Source: Alloacidobacterium sp963823845 (lineage in GTDB: Bacteria; Acidobacteriota; Terriglobia; Terriglobales; Acidobacteriaceae). Taken from it: a stretch of 64,000 nt of DNA. The position numbers and the translations under genes are program-made. Location: NCBI GenBank assembly GCA_963823845.1, contig CAWGND010000016.1, forward strand, positions 124,001 to 188,000, in the 5' to 3' direction. The notes beneath the pieces are model-generated. The model was not told where the DNA came from. It was given only the letters and a program-made list of their open reading frames with translations, and made no database searches. This document shows positions 36,887 to 46,168 of the stretch, piece after piece (positions within the stretch are counted from its first letter, which is position 1; each line of letters begins with the position of its first letter).

Positions 36887-37807
36887 GTGGCTGAAACAGT
36901 GTCGCGCGGAACGGTCAGCGAACAAGGCGCAATTCAACTTGCGAATGTAACAAAAACACCGCCAATTTATGGCGCTATCACTCCCCGATGGCTGGTCCGA
37001 CTGCTGGATTGGAAGCCCCTTGAGGCCGGTATCTTCCGCCGCAATCGCGTGGTCGAAGAGAAGGTGATCGAGGTACTATGCGGTCACAACGACGAGTCGG
37101 AGATCCCGGGCACCTTCGCTGAATACGAAGAAACACCACGCGAATACCGGCTGAGCAGCATCAACGCGGTTGTGAATGTGCAGACGCGTATTGGCGACAT
37201 TTTCAGCAACCCCTACGATCAGGTACGTGAACAGCTGCGCGTCGTCGTCGAAAGCGTAAAGGAGCGGCAGGAAAATGAATTGTTCAACAACGCCGATTAT
37301 GGACTGTTGAACAACGTTCCGGATCCGCAGAGGATTTCGACCCGGAAAGGTGCACCGACCCCGGATGACCTGGATGAGTTGTTGACCAAAGTTTGGAAAG
37401 AGCCATCCTTCTTTCTCGCGCATCCTCGCTCAATTGCCGCATTTGGACGCGAGTGCACGCGTAGAGGAGTGCCGCCTCCAACCGTTACCCTGTTCGGCAA
37501 TCCGTTTCTCACGTGGCGCGGAGTTCCGCTGATCCCGTCCGACAAGCTTCGGGTTGCGGGCAAAATACCTAAATCGAAGATACTGCTACTGCGCATCGGC
37601 GAGAGAAAACAGGGAGTCATCGGACTTTTCCAGCCTGGCCTCAGCGGAGAACAGAGCCCTGGGCTGTCCGTGCGATTCAAAGGAATAAGCGATCGAGGTA
37701 TTGCGTCGTATCTGATATCTCTCTACTGCTCGGCAGCCGTCCTGACAGATGACGCCATTGCCGTACTCGATGACGTCGAGGTCGGACAATATCATGAGTA
37801 CAAGTGA
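36887..37807 (+). CDS. Family 2A encapsulin shell protein (SrpI-like)
   Basis: GTG start with aagggg upstream. 306 aa with the HK97-type fold signature of family 2 encapsulins: ITPRWLVRLLDWKPLEAGIF, RVVEEKVIEVLCGHNDESEI, TPDDLDELLTKVWKEPSFFL, AHPRSIAAFGRECTRRGVPP, TWRGVPLIPSDK, GVIGLFQPGLSGEQSPGLSV and LYCSAAVLTDDAIAVLDDVE. Very like SrpI of Synechococcus. No cyclic-nucleotide-binding insertion, so type 2A rather than 2B. Subunits should self-assemble into an icosahedral cytoplasmic nanocompartment enclosing the desulfurase encoded next, whose start overlaps this stop by 14 bp. Confidence 0.93.
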   Translation: MAETVSRGTVSEQGAIQLANVTKTPPIYGAITPRWLVRLLDWKPLEAGIFRRNRVVEEKVIEVLCGHNDESEIPGTFAEYEETPREYRLSSINAVVNVQTRIGDIFSNPYDQVREQLRVVVESVKERQENELFNNADYGLLNNVPDPQRISTRKGAPTPDDLDELLTKVWKEPSFFLAHPRSIAAFGRECTRRGVPPPTVTLFGNPFLTWRGVPLIPSDKLRVAGKIPKSKILLLRIGERKQGVIGLFQPGLSGEQSPGLSVRFKGISDRGIASYLISLYCSAAVLTDDAIAVLDDVEVGQYHEYK

Positions 37808-39842
37808 CGTCGACCGTCTTGTGCTTCTGCCACAGTCAGTCCCACGCCCGGCTGATCCGCTGAGTATTGAGGTGCCGGCCGGACTGCCAGATCCTGCGGA
37901 ACTGGCGCGCATGGCGAATGATTTTTTTTCTGCCATCCCGGATGGCGGCAATAACCCGCTTCGGGAGAAGCAGACTGAAATCCCGACAATTGCTGCTGCT
38001 CCTCCGGCGGTTCAGCCGGAGATATCGCTCCCGTCCGACCCACATTTTCAAAGTGCTCCTGCCGGTGCCGGTGCGGTGTCGGCGTCTCCAGCGTCGGTCC
38101 CTCTTCAGGCAACGGTGCCCGCCATTTCAGCTGGTGTACTAGAAACCCCTGATGAGCTTCCAGCGTTCTCTTTTCTTCAGGACGCCCGGCCAATCTTCGG
38201 CGACAAGAATACAGTTCCAGAACTTCCTTATCAGCCTGCGAAACCACTCGCGGACTTCACGCCAACCAGTGCCTTTGCCACCGACTTGCCGGCGACTCTC
38301 GATGACGAAGCGCTGAAAGAAGCAGCGCCGATCCTGCAGCCTCCGTCACCCACAGTGGCGAGTCCCGTCGGAATCGCCGACTCCTCCGCAGTTCCCGCAT
38401 TTTCGTTTCTGGAAGAAGCCCGGCCGCTGTTTTCCGATCCGCCGACGGTTCCCGGTCCCGTTCCATCGCTTCCGCAATCTAACCTGCAGCCAGCTCCCGC
38501 CTCTTTCGCTTTTCTCAGCGATACGCGGTCTATTTCCGCCGTCGATGACGAGAAAGAGCTGAGCCCTGCCAGCATTAAGTCCGATGTCCCGAAGGATCTG
38601 AACCTCTCTTCGTATTCGTTCGACGCGCAGGCGCTCAAGCGTGACTTCCCGATCCTCCGCGAGAGAGTGAATGGCAGACCGCTGGTCTGGCTCGATAACG
38701 CCGCCACCACGCAGAAGCCGCAGAGCGTGATCGATCGCCTCAAGTACTTCTACGAGCACGAAAATTCCAACGTGCACCGAGCAGCGCATGAACTGGCGGC
38801 TCGCGCTACCGATGCATACGAATCAGCGCGGGAAAAGGTCCGCCGCTTTCTGAACGCTTCCTCCTCGCGCGAGATCATCTTTGTTCGCGGAGCGACTGAA
38901 GGCATCAACCTGATAGCGCAGAGCTGGGGCCGCAGAAATGTCCAGCAGGACGACGAGATTGTCATCACTTGGCTTGAACATCACGCCAACATCGTTCCAT
39001 GGCAGATGCTTTGTGTCGAGAAGGGAGCCCGCCTGCGCGTCGCTCCAGTAGACGACAGCGGCCAGGTACTTCTCGATGAGTACGAGAAGCTCCTTGGGCC
39101 AAAGACGCGACTGGTTGCGTTGCCCCAGGTTTCGAATGCTCTTGGCGTGGTGCCTCCCGCCGCAGCGATGATCGAATCCGCTCATCGTCATGGCGCGAAG
39201 GTTCTACTGGATGGCGCCCAGTCGGTCTCACACATGCGTGTAGACGTCCAATCACTTGACTGCGACTTCTTTGTCCTTTCGGGTCATAAGGTCTTCGCGC
39301 CGACAGGCATCGGCGTTGTCTATGGAAAGTCTGAAGTTCTCGAACAGATGCCGCCGTGGCAGGGCGGCGGAAACATGATTCAGGACGTCACCTTCGAGAA
39401 GACTCTGTACCAGCAGCCTCCGCAGCGCTTCGAAGCTGGCACCGGCAATATTGCAGATGCGGTGGGCCTGGGTGCGGCGATCGATTATCTTGATCGCGCC
39501 GGAATGCTGAACATATCTCGGCACGAACATACGCTCTTGACTTACGCGACAGAGGAACTCGAGCGAATTCCCGGGCTGCGCATCATCGGCACAGCGAAGG
39601 AAAAGGCTGGAGTTCTATCGTTCGTGCTCCACGGCTTTCGCACAGAGGAGATCGGCCAATACCTGAACCGCTATGGTATCGCCGTTCGCGCGGGTCATCA
39701 TTGCGCACAACCAATTCTCCGCCGCTTCGGGCTGGAGAACACCGTTCGCGCATCTTTGGCTCTCTACAACACCTTCGAGGATATCGATGCGCTTGTGGCA
39801 GCACTCTGGAACCTGGTACAAGGACACAACCCGATTCAATAA
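37794..39842 (+). CDS. Encapsulin cargo: SufS-like cysteine desulfurase with disordered N-terminal targeting region
   Basis: Start at ATG 37794 (682 aa). Residues 1-275 are Pro/Ala/Ser-rich and disordered, with conserved islands: PAELARMANDFFSAIPDG (34-51), then PAFSFLQDARPIF (123-135), PAFSFLEEARPLF (201-213) and a weaker ASFAFLSDTRSIS (236-248). These are likely shell-binding motifs. The catalytic part is a type II cysteine desulfurase: LVWLDNAATTQKPQ, HHANIVPWQ, DGAQSVSH, SGHKVFAPTG with PLP Lys499, and RAGHHCAQP with catalytic Cys637. It converts cysteine to alanine and enzyme-bound persulfide inside the shell, to supply or store sulfur. Operon with rhodanese and shell. Confidence 0.93.
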   Translation: MSTSDVDRLVLLPQSVPRPADPLSIEVPAGLPDPAELARMANDFFSAIPDGGNNPLREKQTEIPTIAAAPPAVQPEISLPSDPHFQSAPAGAGAVSASPASVPLQATVPAISAGVLETPDELPAFSFLQDARPIFGDKNTVPELPYQPAKPLADFTPTSAFATDLPATLDDEALKEAAPILQPPSPTVASPVGIADSSAVPAFSFLEEARPLFSDPPTVPGPVPSLPQSNLQPAPASFAFLSDTRSISAVDDEKELSPASIKSDVPKDLNLSSYSFDAQALKRDFPILRERVNGRPLVWLDNAATTQKPQSVIDRLKYFYEHENSNVHRAAHELAARATDAYESAREKVRRFLNASSSREIIFVRGATEGINLIAQSWGRRNVQQDDEIVITWLEHHANIVPWQMLCVEKGARLRVAPVDDSGQVLLDEYEKLLGPKTRLVALPQVSNALGVVPPAAAMIESAHRHGAKVLLDGAQSVSHMRVDVQSLDCDFFVLSGHKVFAPTGIGVVYGKSEVLEQMPPWQGGGNMIQDVTFEKTLYQQPPQRFEAGTGNIADAVGLGAAIDYLDRAGMLNISRHEHTLLTYATEELERIPGLRIIGTAKEKAGVLSFVLHGFRTEEIGQYLNRYGIAVRAGHHCAQPILRRFGLENTVRASLALYNTFEDIDALVAALWNLVQGHNPIQ

Positions 39843-39854
39843 GAGGACGTGGGC

Positions 39855-40889
39855 ATGAATCGACGCAATTTCCTGCGCTCTGCTGCCGGCGTCGCCGGGC
39901 TTGCGCTGACCAAGCCGGTTCTGGCCAGAACCCCGGGAAACGCGGCTTTGACGCATAAGCAGCGGGTGGATCGCGCGTTGAGCGGAGAGGACGTCGACCG
40001 GCCGCCATTCACGTTCTATCTTCATTACAAGAAGCCGACGGCACAACTCGAAGCTCAGGATCATCTGCAGTTTCATCGCGAGTACAAGACTGACATCGTC
40101 AAAGTGATGAACGACTTTGACTACCCGAAATCAACAACCGGCAAGTGGTATGAGTTGAAGGCTCTCGAGTCGCCGTATCCGCTACAACTGGATACGCTCA
40201 GGCTTGTCCGCGATGGTTTAAATGGAGACGCATACTTCATCGATACCCTGTATGGCCCGTATATGACGGCAATGATTCTGTTTCGATCTCAGCCGGAATA
40301 TGCGAAGCTTGGTCAATCCGATGGCGCTGAAAAAGCGGTGGTCCTCGCATTGCATGATTTCCAAAAGCAGCACCCCGATGAGTGGCACACAGCGCTTGAG
40401 GCAATTACACAATCCACCATTAACCACATCCACCGCAGCAAGGAGATTGGTGCTTCTGGAGCGTTGGTCAGTATCTACAATGCGCACAGCAGCTATGGCC
40501 CGATGGCCGATTATCAACTTTATAGTCATCCCTATGACAAGCGCGTGACCGACGCACTGGATGATACAAAGTTGACATTCCTGCACCTGCATAACTTTGA
40601 TCATGCCTATCTTGGGCAGTTCACAGATTTCAATGTCCCGGTCATTCAATATTCCGTGAAGACCAGCGGCATTCCCATCTCTGATGTGCGGAAGCTGTAT
40701 TCGCAAACCATCGCTGGAGGTGTAGACGAGATCGACTTCCAGAAACTATCAACCGAGCAGATGCGGGAGCAGTGGATAGCCGCCAGGGAACAAGCCGGAA
40801 AGAAATATATAGCCACGCCGGGCTGCTCTATCCCAACCAACTCGACACCAAACGAGCTTGCCCGCTTTCCGCGTGCTTTGGGCACATGA
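39855..40889 (+). CDS. Tat-signal uroporphyrinogen decarboxylase (UroD) family protein
   Basis: ATG 39855 with agagg nearby (344 aa; a GTG two codons earlier is possible). MNRRNFLRSAAGVAGLALTK is a twin-arginine export signal ending at VLA. The mature part follows the UroD/methyltransferase barrel pattern: HKQRVDRALSGEDVDRPPFT, then STINHIHRSKEIGASGALVS, HLHNFDHAYLGQF, and PGCSIPTNSTPNELARFPRA at the end. Members outside haem synthesis are often corrinoid-linked methyltransferases (MtaA-like). Only 12 bp after the desulfurase stop, so probably co-transcribed; its exported location next to a cytoplasmic nanocompartment is unexplained. Confidence 0.8.
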   Translation: MNRRNFLRSAAGVAGLALTKPVLARTPGNAALTHKQRVDRALSGEDVDRPPFTFYLHYKKPTAQLEAQDHLQFHREYKTDIVKVMNDFDYPKSTTGKWYELKALESPYPLQLDTLRLVRDGLNGDAYFIDTLYGPYMTAMILFRSQPEYAKLGQSDGAEKAVVLALHDFQKQHPDEWHTALEAITQSTINHIHRSKEIGASGALVSIYNAHSSYGPMADYQLYSHPYDKRVTDALDDTKLTFLHLHNFDHAYLGQFTDFNVPVIQYSVKTSGIPISDVRKLYSQTIAGGVDEIDFQKLSTEQMREQWIAAREQAGKKYIATPGCSIPTNSTPNELARFPRALGT

Positions 40890-41312
40890 CAGCAACATAG
40901 ACGCCGACAGGAATTTGCCCGACAAGGGGTTTGCTACCTCTTCTGAATTCGTGGAAAATTCGATCGACTTCCTCTGGCTCCTGCGGTCGCCGTACAATTT
41001 GCAAGCTAATTGAAAACACAACCAGGAATTCTGGCACTTTCTCGATTTCCCTCACTATTTAGAATGTACAAGTTGTAGGCCCCAAAGAGCCGAAGAGGCT
41101 CCGATCCCATCTCTGCCCACCATCTGAGAATCCAGCCAGATAACCACGTGATAAACGGATTATCACGCGGCAACCCATCTGCCCCCCTTCCCAACGGGCC
41201 CCTGGTAGGGCGTCAGTCAGTCATAGGCCTTCTTAGATCCGGAGTATATGGAATCTTGGTCGAGTGCAGTTTCGGGCGCTTTGCTGAAACAGCTTGTTAA
41301 GCAGAAAACATC
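40890..41312. other. Intergenic with a small hairpin
   Basis: No gene seen. cgtgataa (41147-41154) and ttatcacg (41160-41167) form an 8-bp hairpin with a 5-base loop; without a T-run, its role is unknown. Confidence 0.35.
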
Positions 41313-42135
41313 TAGGGCGTGTTCACACTAATGCAATCTATCTCGTATAAGTCTGGGATAGATGGAAATTACTTCTGAGCAGTACGAGAAGATCAGGGAT
41401 AGCCTGCCATTGCAGCGCGGAAATGTGCGGCTGACGAACCTGCAAGTCTTGAACGCGATTCTGTATGTTACCGAGCAGGGATGCAAGTGGAGCAGGCTTC
41501 CCAAACGATTTGGCAACTGGCATTCGATCTATGTGCGAATGAATCGCTGGGCTAAGAACGGCGTGCTGGACCAAGTGTTTGAGCAACTGCAGTTGGAGCA
41601 GATCGTACGCATCCGGATCGAAGCCCTCGCGCTGGATTCGACTTCGGTCAAGGTGCATCCGGATGGCACGGGGGCGTTAAAAAAAACGGACCGCAAGCCA
41701 TCGGAAAGTCTCGTGGCGGATGGACCACCAAGATTCATCTGGTTGCCGCGAATGCTCGAACGGCCATAACCTTCGCACTCTCGCCGGGCAATGCCCACGA
41801 CGCTCCGCTGGGACGGGCATTGCTGGAGGAACTTGGGCCCATGCCGGATGGGCTTCCCTTGCTGATGGACAAAGCCTACGAGGACAACTTGACCAGGCAA
41901 CTGGTGCTTGATCTCGGCATGATCCCGGTAGTTCCTCCCAAGTCCAACCGCATCGAGCCCTGGGAATATGATCGTGCCCTCTACAAGAAGCGCAACGAAA
42001 TCGACCGGCTCTTTCGCAGACTCAAGGGCTTCCGTCGCATCTTCTCTCGCTTCGAAAAGCTGGATGTGATTTTCCTCGCCTTCCTGCAGTTCGCTCTCAT
42101 CATCGAGGCTCTCAGATTAGTGTAAAAATCGTGCA
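41313..42135 (+). mobile_element. IS5-family (IS427-like) insertion sequence
   Basis: Encodes a two-frame IS5-type transposase. The left end has ggcgtgttcacactaatgc (about 41316-41334), the typical IS427-group terminus; the right end attagtgtaaaaatcgtgc (42116-42134) contains its complement attagtgt. Exact boundaries and target duplication could not be fixed by eye. It sits between the encapsulin operon and an AT-rich orphan gene. Confidence 0.75.
41362..42125 (+). CDS. IS5-family DDE transposase (two frames, likely programmed frameshift)
   Basis: First frame (41362-41769) encodes the N-terminal part (LQVLNAILYVTEQGCKWSRL, FGNWHSIYVRMNRWAKNGVL, LALDSTSVKVHPDG with the first catalytic Asp). 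The second, minus-one frame continues from about 41690 with KIHLVAANARTAITFALSPG, then MDKAYEDN (second Asp) and YKKRNEIDRLFRRLKGFRRI (Glu) to TAA at 42125. The overlap holds a run of eight A (gcgttaaaaaaaacgg), a classic slippery site. All catalytic residues are present, so the element may be active. Confidence 0.8.
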
Positions 42136-42631
42136 ATTCTGGTGTCAGTTGCGATTGTGAATGGATGCGACTTGATGCAAGCGTGCATCGGTGTGAAACG
42201 CGATCAATCTTGTTGTTTCAGATATTTGCGCAGAAGTTGTGTCTCGGTGCCATTCTGTGCGAACCAGCTAAAACATATCCTAAGTCTGGTGCGCCCGCCA
42301 CTCTCGCATTTAGGATCAATAGTTTACAAGAGCCGCGATCCCCCGGATATCACGCTAACCGGCACTAGGCCGGAGGGCTCCTCCGTGGGCTCAGCCATTT
42401 GCAATCTACCATTACCACGATCCGGGCAGAAGTACGACAGCGCTACTGTGATTATGTTCTACGTAGCTAGAACAAATTCCCCCGTCCGTCCTCTGTCGTT
42501 TTAAGCCTCAGATAAGCCGATCGGCGACCCAGCTTCTTGGTAGCCTGCACAAACCGACGAACGATCCAGATGTTAAGCCCGACGAGATGTTCAAAAGCTT
42601 CGTGCTGGTCACGGACTGATTAAAAGGCTAC
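42136..42631. other. Intergenic, nothing recognised
   Basis: About 500 bp without a supportable gene. Short frames here show no domain. Confidence 0.35.
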
Positions 42632-43261
42632 TCATCGCGGTTCGGTTCTGTTTGCCATCTCCTCACATTTGGCGATACCTTCGGAAACCGCCTTTATCCC
42701 GTCCTCGTGGTCAACGATGGACTGCTTCCATACGGCAACCATTTTAGTCGCGATCACTGTTATTTCTGGATCGCTTTCGCGTTCGGCTAACGCGATGGCG
42801 TCAGCGAAAATCTTCATCACACTTTGCCGGTTTTCAAGGCACCGTTTTCCGAAGTCGATGCGCATACGAAGCTTCTCTCGTTTTTCTGCAAGCTCTTTAT
42901 TAAGACCTTCGATACTCGCGTTGATGTTAGGTAGCTCTTGCTTGGCAAGATCAAGTATTCCCTTCAATACGCCTTCAACTTGCTCATCTTGATTCGAATT
43001 GCTGTACGTCTCACCAACCACTTTCAACAAGTCTATAAGCTTATTCAGAGCTTCTCCCTTCTTCTTTAGGTTGACGAGAGTGTTATTTGTGTCATTGTCT
43101 CCGTCACAGCTCCATTGAACAATTTTGCAGTTGTTGTTTAACTCGTCTCCTTTATCACAACAGTCGCTGCGAAGATCGGAGTAGGGAATACTTAGACATG
43201 GTCTCTCCTTGTCATCCATATTCTGTTCTGCGCTCTTGAATTCCTCTAAGGTCGCTGACAT
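42632..43261 (-). CDS. Hypothetical coiled-coil protein, AT-rich, Cys-rich N-terminus
   Basis: ATG 43261 with a strong ggagg five bases upstream. 209 aa, no signal peptide or membrane helix. The N-terminal 55 residues hold five Cys (DLRSDCCDKGDELNNNCKIV, QWSCDGDND plus one earlier); the rest is long charged helix (LNKELAEKREKLRMRIDFGK) consistent with a coiled coil. Codon use is clearly more AT-rich than its neighbours, suggesting horizontal acquisition. It lies between an IS5 element and a broken permease. Function unknown. Confidence 0.65.
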   Translation of the reverse strand: MSATLEEFKSAEQNMDDKERPCLSIPYSDLRSDCCDKGDELNNNCKIVQWSCDGDNDTNNTLVNLKKKGEALNKLIDLLKVVGETYSNSNQDEQVEGVLKGILDLAKQELPNINASIEGLNKELAEKREKLRMRIDFGKRCLENRQSVMKIFADAIALAERESDPEITVIATKMVAVWKQSIVDHEDGIKAVSEGIAKCEEMANRTEPR

Positions 43262-43448
43262 TTATCCTCCGTATACTGACATGATTAGTTGACTATGGTT
43301 CTCGAGGACCCGCAGTTTCACCCGTGAATGTATACCCACTGCGTCACTACAAGTGAAAAAGATCGGGGACGAGAAGGCAATTTCTGGCAAGCGCCAGTGC
43401 AAAGCTCAGTCCGCCATGATGCAGGAGGGTCCGTGACTTTGTCTCCGA

Positions 43449-46022
43449 TCACTCGTTCCGCAGTGCCACCATCGGTTCCACGCCTGCCGCCCGCCGCGCC
43501 GGGATAACCGATGCCAGCAGCGCTGCCAGACCGAGCAGCAGCGTGGCCAGCGTCAGCATGATCGGGTCCCATGGCTTAACTCCGAACAGCTGATCGCTCA
43601 TCAGCTTGCCAGCTCCAATCGCCGCCGGAATGCCAAGCGCCAGCCCGATCCCTATCTGCGAGAAGGCGCCGCGCAGCACCATCTTAACCACCTGTCACCG
43701 CGATCCGCCCCCAGCGCCATCCGTACGCCGATCTCGCTGGTTCGCTGTTCCACCGTGTAGGCCATCACTCCATACAGCCCCACCGCTGCCAGCACCAGCC
43801 CAAGCACACCGAAGAGCAGTCGTCAGGGTCGCAATCATGTTTTCCTGCTGAAAATCTCCGCTCACGACTTTGGCGATATGGATCAACCCCGTAGAGCACA
43901 AGGTTCGGATCGACACTGGCCAGCGCTTTGCGCACGCGCTCTTCCATGCCCGGCGGGTTGCCCGGCGCCCAGATCACGATGTTGTACAGGAAGTGCGACC
44001 AGATTTCGCCGCTCCTGTAGGCCGGATCGTCGTATTGCACGGTTTGCGTCTCCGGCAGCCAAAACATCGGCCGCTATCGGATCCTTGTAGTCGTAGGTCA
44101 TATACCGCATGTCTTTCACGACTCCAACGATTTCGTACGTTCGAGGAATACTTGATCTTGTCGGGGCCGAAATGCTGCCCGATCGGGTTCTGGCCTTTGA
44201 AGAACCTCTTCGCAAACGCTTCATTGACCACCGCTACCTTCCGCGTCGCCTGCGGTGTCCTCCTCCGTAATGGGCCGGCCCAGCACGATTTTTGCGCCCA
44301 GAGTATCGAAGAATCCCGGCATCACTCGCGCCCACCCCGCACTCGTGTCTTCCTTAGCCCCGGGCTCAGGTCTGCCCTCGATGCGAATACCGTCGTTCCA
44401 GCTATCGCCCGTCATCGGCGCATAGAGCGCCGGAGCCACCATCCGCACGCCGGGAATCTGGCGCAGGCGATCATCGATTTGCCGGAACATGGGCTCCATT
44501 TGTTCCGGCTTGTAGTTGCCCAGCATCGGATTGATCCACGCGATATACCGGCTCTTGCGTCTCGAATCCAAAATTCTGGTGCTCCAGGTTCCGCAGGCTC
44601 TGGCCCAGCAGGGCCGCCGCCGACAGCAGTACCAGCGACATCGCCGCCTGCGCGATCACCAGCGACTTCTGCGCCCACGAGCGCCGGCCACCCACCGAAC
44701 GGTTCGCCCCGCGCAGCGCCTCCACCGGGTCGGCATGCGAAGTCATCCACGCCGGCGCGATCCCAAAAATCACGCCGGTCAGCACCGACATGCCCAACGT
44801 GAAGAGCAGCACCGGCCAGGATGGTGTCGCGTCAATCGGTACGTAGTTATTCGGGTCCGCCGATCTGGAAGGCCAGATACAGAATCAGCCTTGTGCCGGC
44901 ATATGCCACGGCGATGCCCAGAGCTCCGCCGATCACTGCCAGCATTACGCACTCGACCAGCGCCTTCCGCACGAGCCGCTGCCACGAGGCGCCCAGCGCC
45001 ACACGCACCGACGTTTGCACGCGATCCTTCAATCCGCGCGCCAGCATCAGATTCGCCAGATTGCCACAGGCCACAAGCAGCACACATCCTGCCGCCACCA
45101 GCAACAGCTTCAGCCCATCCTGATACTGATCCCTCATGGCCGCCACCCCTGCGCCGCCGGGAGTCAGGTGCAGTGTCTGCTGCTGCCAAAGCTGTTTCTC
45201 GCCCGGCTCCATATCCGGCACATGGCTGGCCAGCCAGTCATGGAGTTCCACCTTCAGCTTTGCTTCGAGCGACTTCGGATTCACTCCCGGACGCACTCTC
45301 CCGATCAGGTCCAGGAAGTTGCCGTTCGGCCTCTTCAGCCGCGCCGTCTCTCCGTCGATCAGCAGCTCTGTCGTCAGCGGCAGCCAGAAATCCGGCATGC
45401 CCCACCCGGCCAGCTTCGCTCCGTAGAATCCCGGCGCGAGCCACGCCGATCACGGTGAACGGATGCCCATTGATCTGATAACTGGCGCCGACCACCGAGG
45501 ATCGGAGCCGTACTTCTCGCGCCAGATGCGGTAGCTCATGACCGCCACGGACGGCGCGCCTTCCTGATCGTCCGCATCGGTCATCAGACGGCCGATCCAC
45601 GGCTGCACGCCGAGGGTCCTGAAGAAATTTCCGGACACATACTCCCCATTGCGCGTGTCCGCCTGCGCCTGTGATCCCTCTCTGCGGACGCCGAGCGGCG
45701 CATTGCCGGCCTGCAAGGCTGCCAGGTCGGTGAACTCCGGCGTGTGCGCGCGGAAGTTCTTGTACGCCTCCCAGGAGAACAGCGAAAAATCTGCCATCGT
45801 CGCCCTGGGTATACCCGCCCCAGTTGCAGCAGCGAATTTTATCTCCGATCCGCCACAGCTCGTCCGGCTTCGTCACCGGCAGCGACTTCAGCATCACCTG
45901 GTGCACCAGCGTAAAGATCGCCGTCGTCGCTCCGATCCCCAGTGCCAGCGTGATTACCGCCGTCGCTGTAAATCCTGGTGCCTTCAGTAATGCCGCAGAG
46001 CTTACCTAAGGTCGCCCAGCAT
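43449..46022 (-). pseudogene. ADOP family ABC permease (MacB/FtsX type), many frameshifts
   Basis: Acidobacterial duplicated orphan permease of about 850 codons read leftward from ATG 46022: APGFTATAVITLALGIGATT, then MacB periplasmic-core sequence (GNEYVSGNFF-like GEYVSGNFFRTLGVQPWIGR), FWLPLTTELLIDGETARLKR, first FtsX domain (LLVAAGCVLLVACGNLANLM), the internal repeat (SLVIAQAAMSLVLLSAAALL), GWARVMPGFFDTLGAKIVLG, and the last FtsX domain ending RRAAGVEPMVALRNE. The frame changes at least six times (near 46000, 45800, 45430, 44830, 44550, 44230, 43690). Normally exports or signals across the membrane without its own ATPase; this copy is dead. Confidence 0.85.
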
Positions 46023-46168
46023 TCTTCCCTCTTAATTCACACTGACTTGAGTGTGCCTCTGAAATTTCCCGTGGGCAGCGGGCGCAGATTTTACCCTCAA
46101 ACAGCTACGCGTGAGATGACGATCTCGTTCCACAGATACCTGGATTGTAGCTGGGCGGATATCGTCAA

